A DNA stretch of 64,000 bases, taken from contig DASUNQ010000027.1 of assembly GCA_036277075.1 (NCBI GenBank), positions 1 to 64,000 on the forward strand. Reading direction: 5' to 3'. Both the position numbers and the translations under genes were made by a program. The notes beneath the pieces were generated by a model that saw only the letters and a program-made list of their open reading frames with translations, was not told where the DNA came from and searched no databases. Position 1 is the stretch's first letter. Each line of letters starts with the position of its first letter. The stretch is from DASUNQ01 sp036277075. Lineage in GTDB: Bacteria > Acidobacteriota > Thermoanaerobaculia > Multivoradales > UBA5704. This document shows, in pieces, positions 61,508 to 64,000 of this stretch.

Positions 61508-62644
61508 ATGCGAAGGATCTCCAGCGGTCGGTCTCCACTCCCCCTGTGTCTGAGCCTCCTGCTGATCGGCGCTGGGTCGTGCGTCTCCGCCGGTCAACGG
61601 GCCCCCGAGGACGAAACGCAGGCTTTCCTCGAGGCGACGATCCGCGAAGCGCTGCTTGCGCACGGGTTCCCGGCGGCGGCGGCCGCCGTGATCAGCAGCC
61701 GGGACGTTCACCTGGTCGCGGCCGGGAAGCGGCGGGTGGATCGACCGGAACGGGTCACCATCGACGACCTCTTCGGCCTCGGCTCCAACACGAAGGCGTT
61801 CACGGCGACGATGCTGGGCGCGCTGGTCGAGCTGGGGGTGCTGCGGTGGGGCCTCACGCTGGCTGCGGCGCTGCCCGATGTCGCGATGCGGCCGGAATAC
61901 CGGGAGGTCACCCTCCGGCAGCTCCTGACCCATCGCGCCGGCTTGCCGCCGTACACCTCGGCGGAGGCGTTCGAGCGGGCCGCGTCGTTCGACACTTCCG
62001 ACGTGACCGCGGCCCGGCTCCTGTTCGCGAAGACCGTACTGTCCGAGCCGCCGATCCATGCCCCTGGGACCGCGACGCAGTACTCCAACGCCGACTTCGC
62101 GCTCGCCGCGCTGATGGCCGAGCGGGCGACGGGCCAGAAGTGGCAGGAGCTCGTGACCGAGCACGTCTGCCGGCCCTTGCGCATCGGTTGCGTCTTCGTG
62201 CAGCCCGCCGCCCACGATCCCCATCAGCCCTGGGGGCACTCGCGTGCCGATGGCACGCTGACGCCTCTCCCGCCGCGGCCGGTCAGGGTCTCGGCGATGC
62301 AGGGGGCGGGCGGAGTGACCCTTTCGATCCGGGACTACAGCGTCTTGCTGCAGATGCATCTCCGCGGCCTGCGCGGCGAGGACACGCCCGTTCTGCGCGC
62401 CGGCACCGTTCGCGACCTGCATCGGCCCGACGGGCGCTACGCCCTCGGCTGGGGCGTCCAGGAGTACGCCGGAGCGACCAGCAGCGTGCACGCCGGCGGC
62501 AACGGCGAGTTCTACGCCCTGGTCGCGATCCAGCCGGAACGGGACATCGCCGTCGCCTTCCTCACCAACGACGGCGGCGACGACGTCGAAGGACACGCGT
62601 CCGGGGTCTTGAAGAAACTGCTCGCGGGTCCCCCCCGGCCCTGA
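61508..62644 (+). CDS. Secreted class C beta-lactamase-fold serine hydrolase
   Basis: 378 residues with a signal sequence (1-28; a Cys after GAGS is a weak lipobox candidate). The active-site triad of the family is present: Ser93-x-x-Lys96 in GSNTK, Tyr in QYSNADF and HAGG in place of the KTG triad. These proteins include penicillin-binding DD-peptidases, esterases and D-aminopeptidases as well as lactamases; HxG forms are more often esterases or peptidases. An antibiotic role is not implied. Its start is 36 bp from the end of the 21-bp array. Confidence 0.9.
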   Translation: MRRISSGRSPLPLCLSLLLIGAGSCVSAGQRAPEDETQAFLEATIREALLAHGFPAAAAAVISSRDVHLVAAGKRRVDRPERVTIDDLFGLGSNTKAFTATMLGALVELGVLRWGLTLAAALPDVAMRPEYREVTLRQLLTHRAGLPPYTSAEAFERAASFDTSDVTAARLLFAKTVLSEPPIHAPGTATQYSNADFALAALMAERATGQKWQELVTEHVCRPLRIGCVFVQPAAHDPHQPWGHSRADGTLTPLPPRPVRVSAMQGAGGVTLSIRDYSVLLQMHLRGLRGEDTPVLRAGTVRDLHRPDGRYALGWGVQEYAGATSSVHAGGNGEFYALVAIQPERDIAVAFLTNDGGDDVEGHASGVLKKLLAGPPRP

Positions 62645-62657
62645 GAGCGGCGATCGG

Positions 62658-63758
62658 CTACGCCGCGGCGTGGGCGAGGCGGACGGGCTGCCGGCGCGCT
62701 CCCCAGGTGCCGGGAAGGGGCTCGAAGCGGCCCGGGCAGGGGGTGCCGCAGGTCGCGCAGCGGCCGCTCTCGTCGAGGTGCCAGTCGGTGAGGGTGAACC
62801 AGTCGCGGCCGATCAGCCGGGCGCCGCAGCCGTGGCACCAGGTGCTGCCGCCGTCCTCGTCGTGGACGTTGCCGGTGTAGGCGTAGCGCAGGCCGTTGGC
62901 GAGGGCGATGCGGCGCGCGCGGGCCAGCGTCGCCGGCGGCGTCGGCGGCTTGTCCAGCATCTTCCAGTCCGGGTGGAAGGCGGTGAAGTGGATCGGCACG
63001 TCCGGGCCCAGCTCCGCGGCCACCCATCGCGTCAGGGCGTCGAGCTCGGCCTCAGAGTCGTTCTCGTCCGGGATGAGCAGGGTGGTGATCTCGAACCAGA
63101 CCTCGGTCTCGTGCCGGAGGTACTTGAGGGTGTCGAGCACCGGCTGCAGCTCGCCGCCGCAGACCTGGCGGTAGAAGCGGTCGGTGAAGCCCTTGAGGTC
63201 GACGTTGGCGGCGTCCATGAAGCGGTAGAACTCGGCGCGCGGCTCGGGACAGACCTCGCCGGCGGTCACCGCGACGGAGGCGATCCCCGCCTCACGGCAG
63301 GCCGCCGCGACGTCGATGGCGTACTCGTGGAAGATCACCGGGTCGTTGTAGGTGAAGGCGACGCTGCGGCAGCCCAGGCGGCGCGCCGCGCGGGCGATGG
63401 CCTCGGGGCTCGCCTGGTCGGCCAGGGTGTCGACCTCGCGCGACTTGCTGATGTCCCAGTTCTGGCAGAACTTGCAGGCGAGGTTGCAGCCGGCGGTGCC
63501 GAAGGAGAGGACGGGGGTGCCGGGGAGGAAGTGGTTGAGGGGCTTTTTCTCGATGGGATCGACGCAGAAGCCGGAGGAGCGGCCGTAGGTGGTGAGGACG
63601 ATCTGGTCGTGCTCGCGGGCGCGGACGAAGCAGAGGCCGCGCTGGCCTTCGAGGAGCTTGCAGAACCTCGGGCAGAGGTCGCACTGGATGCGGCCGTTGT
63701 CGAGCGCGTGCCAGTACTTGGTCTTGACGTAGTCCCCGCCGGGGAGGGTCTCGCGCAT
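62658..63758 (-). CDS. amrS: AmmeMemoRadiSam-system radical SAM enzyme AmrS
   Basis: 366 residues from the ATG at 63758; an ATG at 63794 would add 12. The radical SAM cluster ligands are Cys91-x3-Cys95-x2-Cys98 (CNLACKFC). Cysteines 26, 29 and 33 (CDLCPRFC) add a second possible metal site, and the C-terminus has CHGC and CATCGTPC, a zinc-ribbon-like pair typical of the longer AmrS form. The family is linked to AMMECR1 and Memo proteins; reaction unknown, thought to involve radical modification. The partner genes are not in this window. Confidence 0.9.
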   Translation of the reverse strand: MRETLPGGDYVKTKYWHALDNGRIQCDLCPRFCKLLEGQRGLCFVRAREHDQIVLTTYGRSSGFCVDPIEKKPLNHFLPGTPVLSFGTAGCNLACKFCQNWDISKSREVDTLADQASPEAIARAARRLGCRSVAFTYNDPVIFHEYAIDVAAACREAGIASVAVTAGEVCPEPRAEFYRFMDAANVDLKGFTDRFYRQVCGGELQPVLDTLKYLRHETEVWFEITTLLIPDENDSEAELDALTRWVAAELGPDVPIHFTAFHPDWKMLDKPPTPPATLARARRIALANGLRYAYTGNVHDEDGGSTWCHGCGARLIGRDWFTLTDWHLDESGRCATCGTPCPGRFEPLPGTWGARRQPVRLAHAAA

Positions 63759-63807
63759 GCCATCAAGTTCCAACGGTGGCGAGCGCGCGGGCATTCCGCG
63801 GTGGAGA

Positions 63808-63969
63808 GGCCGTTCGGGGGTGCTCCTCCGGGGACCGCCGCGCGCGTTGGTGGACTTCCTGATCTGAGGCGCGCGGCTGCGCTTCGCATCGCGCCAAGTC
63901 GTACATGGCCTGCCTGGGATTTGCCGGGCGCTCGCTCAGAGCTCCCCGGAGGAGCACCCCCGAACGGCC
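63808..63969. repeat. 162-bp element with 27-bp perfect terminal inverted repeats
   Basis: Bases 63808-63834 are the exact reverse complement of 63943-63969, with 108 bp between. The arms hold GGAGGAGCACCCCCGAACGG-type sequence with the CTCCCCGGAGG core also seen at 770-932. Size, arm core and several interior blocks agree with that element, so I treat both as one family. It sits upstream of amrS and could affect its promoter. There is no ORF of note inside. Nothing else is evident between the amrS start and the window edge. Confidence 0.6.
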
Positions 63970-64000
63970 CGGGACCGATGTCCATTGCCTGAAAAGGCAC

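Noticed and set aside
61172..62596. Minus-strand frame across the 21-bp array that reads as heptad peptide repeats (PEMNLG, PEMYLR and similar)
   Set aside because: The heptad arises simply because 21 bp is seven codons. The rest of the frame is antisense to the serine hydrolase, and the strand-symmetric palindromes favour a DNA-level feature. It is kept as a finding about DNA, not as a gene.

Overview
The window is very GC-rich, densely coded bacterial DNA, with almost all codon third positions G or C. The gene content suggests an Acidobacteriota-like organism, perhaps a Thermoanaerobaculia-type genome: paired secreted Asp-box propeller proteins, a tricorn-type protease, an AmmeMemoRadiSam enzyme, and many exported proteases and propeller proteins. 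This placement is inferred from gene content; there is no rRNA or other phylogenetic marker to test it. I saw no tRNA, rRNA, CRISPR array, transposase or phage gene.

Layout. 1-727 is the 3' end of a helical-repeat (TPR-like) protein. 770-932 is a 163-bp inverted-repeat element, and a look-alike of 162 bp lies at 63808-63969. 961-8199 holds two large secreted Asp-box propeller proteins and a LolA-like protein. 8223-8495 is a degenerate array of 21-bp units, followed by a VapBC-like pair (8512-9136). 9137-30450 is the most unusual region: on the minus strand a TPR-CHAT protease lipoprotein and a partner; in the centre an ECF sigma factor and an anti-sigma-like membrane protein; then a plus-strand run of caspase, TPR-CHAT, VWA protein, giant tubulin/FtsZ-like GTPase, second VWA protein, second caspase and a small secreted beta protein, most of them overlapping end to start. 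30410-41488 is mixed: hydrolase lipoprotein, membrane protein, a frameshifted DUF2071-type gene, a ribbon-helix-helix gene with a toxin remnant, a NatAB-type ABC exporter, an NFACT-R protein, a zinc phospholipase C, a DinB protein, a RecQ helicase, and a flippase-like membrane protein. 41529-52521 has a PLP decarboxylase, CDGSH protein, metalloprotease-propeller-barrel protein, ThiI and two tandem GGDEF-EAL proteins. 52536-63758 has PEP carboxykinase, M20 amidohydrolase, a Rossmann-fold protein, a cold-shock gene with a structured leader, a tricorn-like protease, a serine hydrolase and AmrS.

How the parts may work together. The 9-30 kb block combines four His/Cys clan CD proteases (two CHAT, two caspase-like), all with export signals, two membrane-anchored MIDAS-containing VWA proteins, a cytosolic tubulin-like GTPase and a private sigma/anti-sigma pair. 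It reads as one envelope-spanning system in which a GTPase and VWA scaffold is coupled to regulated proteolysis, possibly for stress response, membrane remodelling or programmed death. Function is inferred from domains and gene order only.

Non-coding structure is also notable. Two arrays of palindrome-like boxes repeat at exactly 21 bp (8223-8495 and 61229-61471). A palindromic repeat family is inserted in frame inside a GGDEF-EAL gene (51734-51845), and a third copy supplies the stop codon of an ABC permease gene (35626-35658). A promoter, hairpin and terminator upstream of the cold-shock gene look like a small RNA or attenuator.
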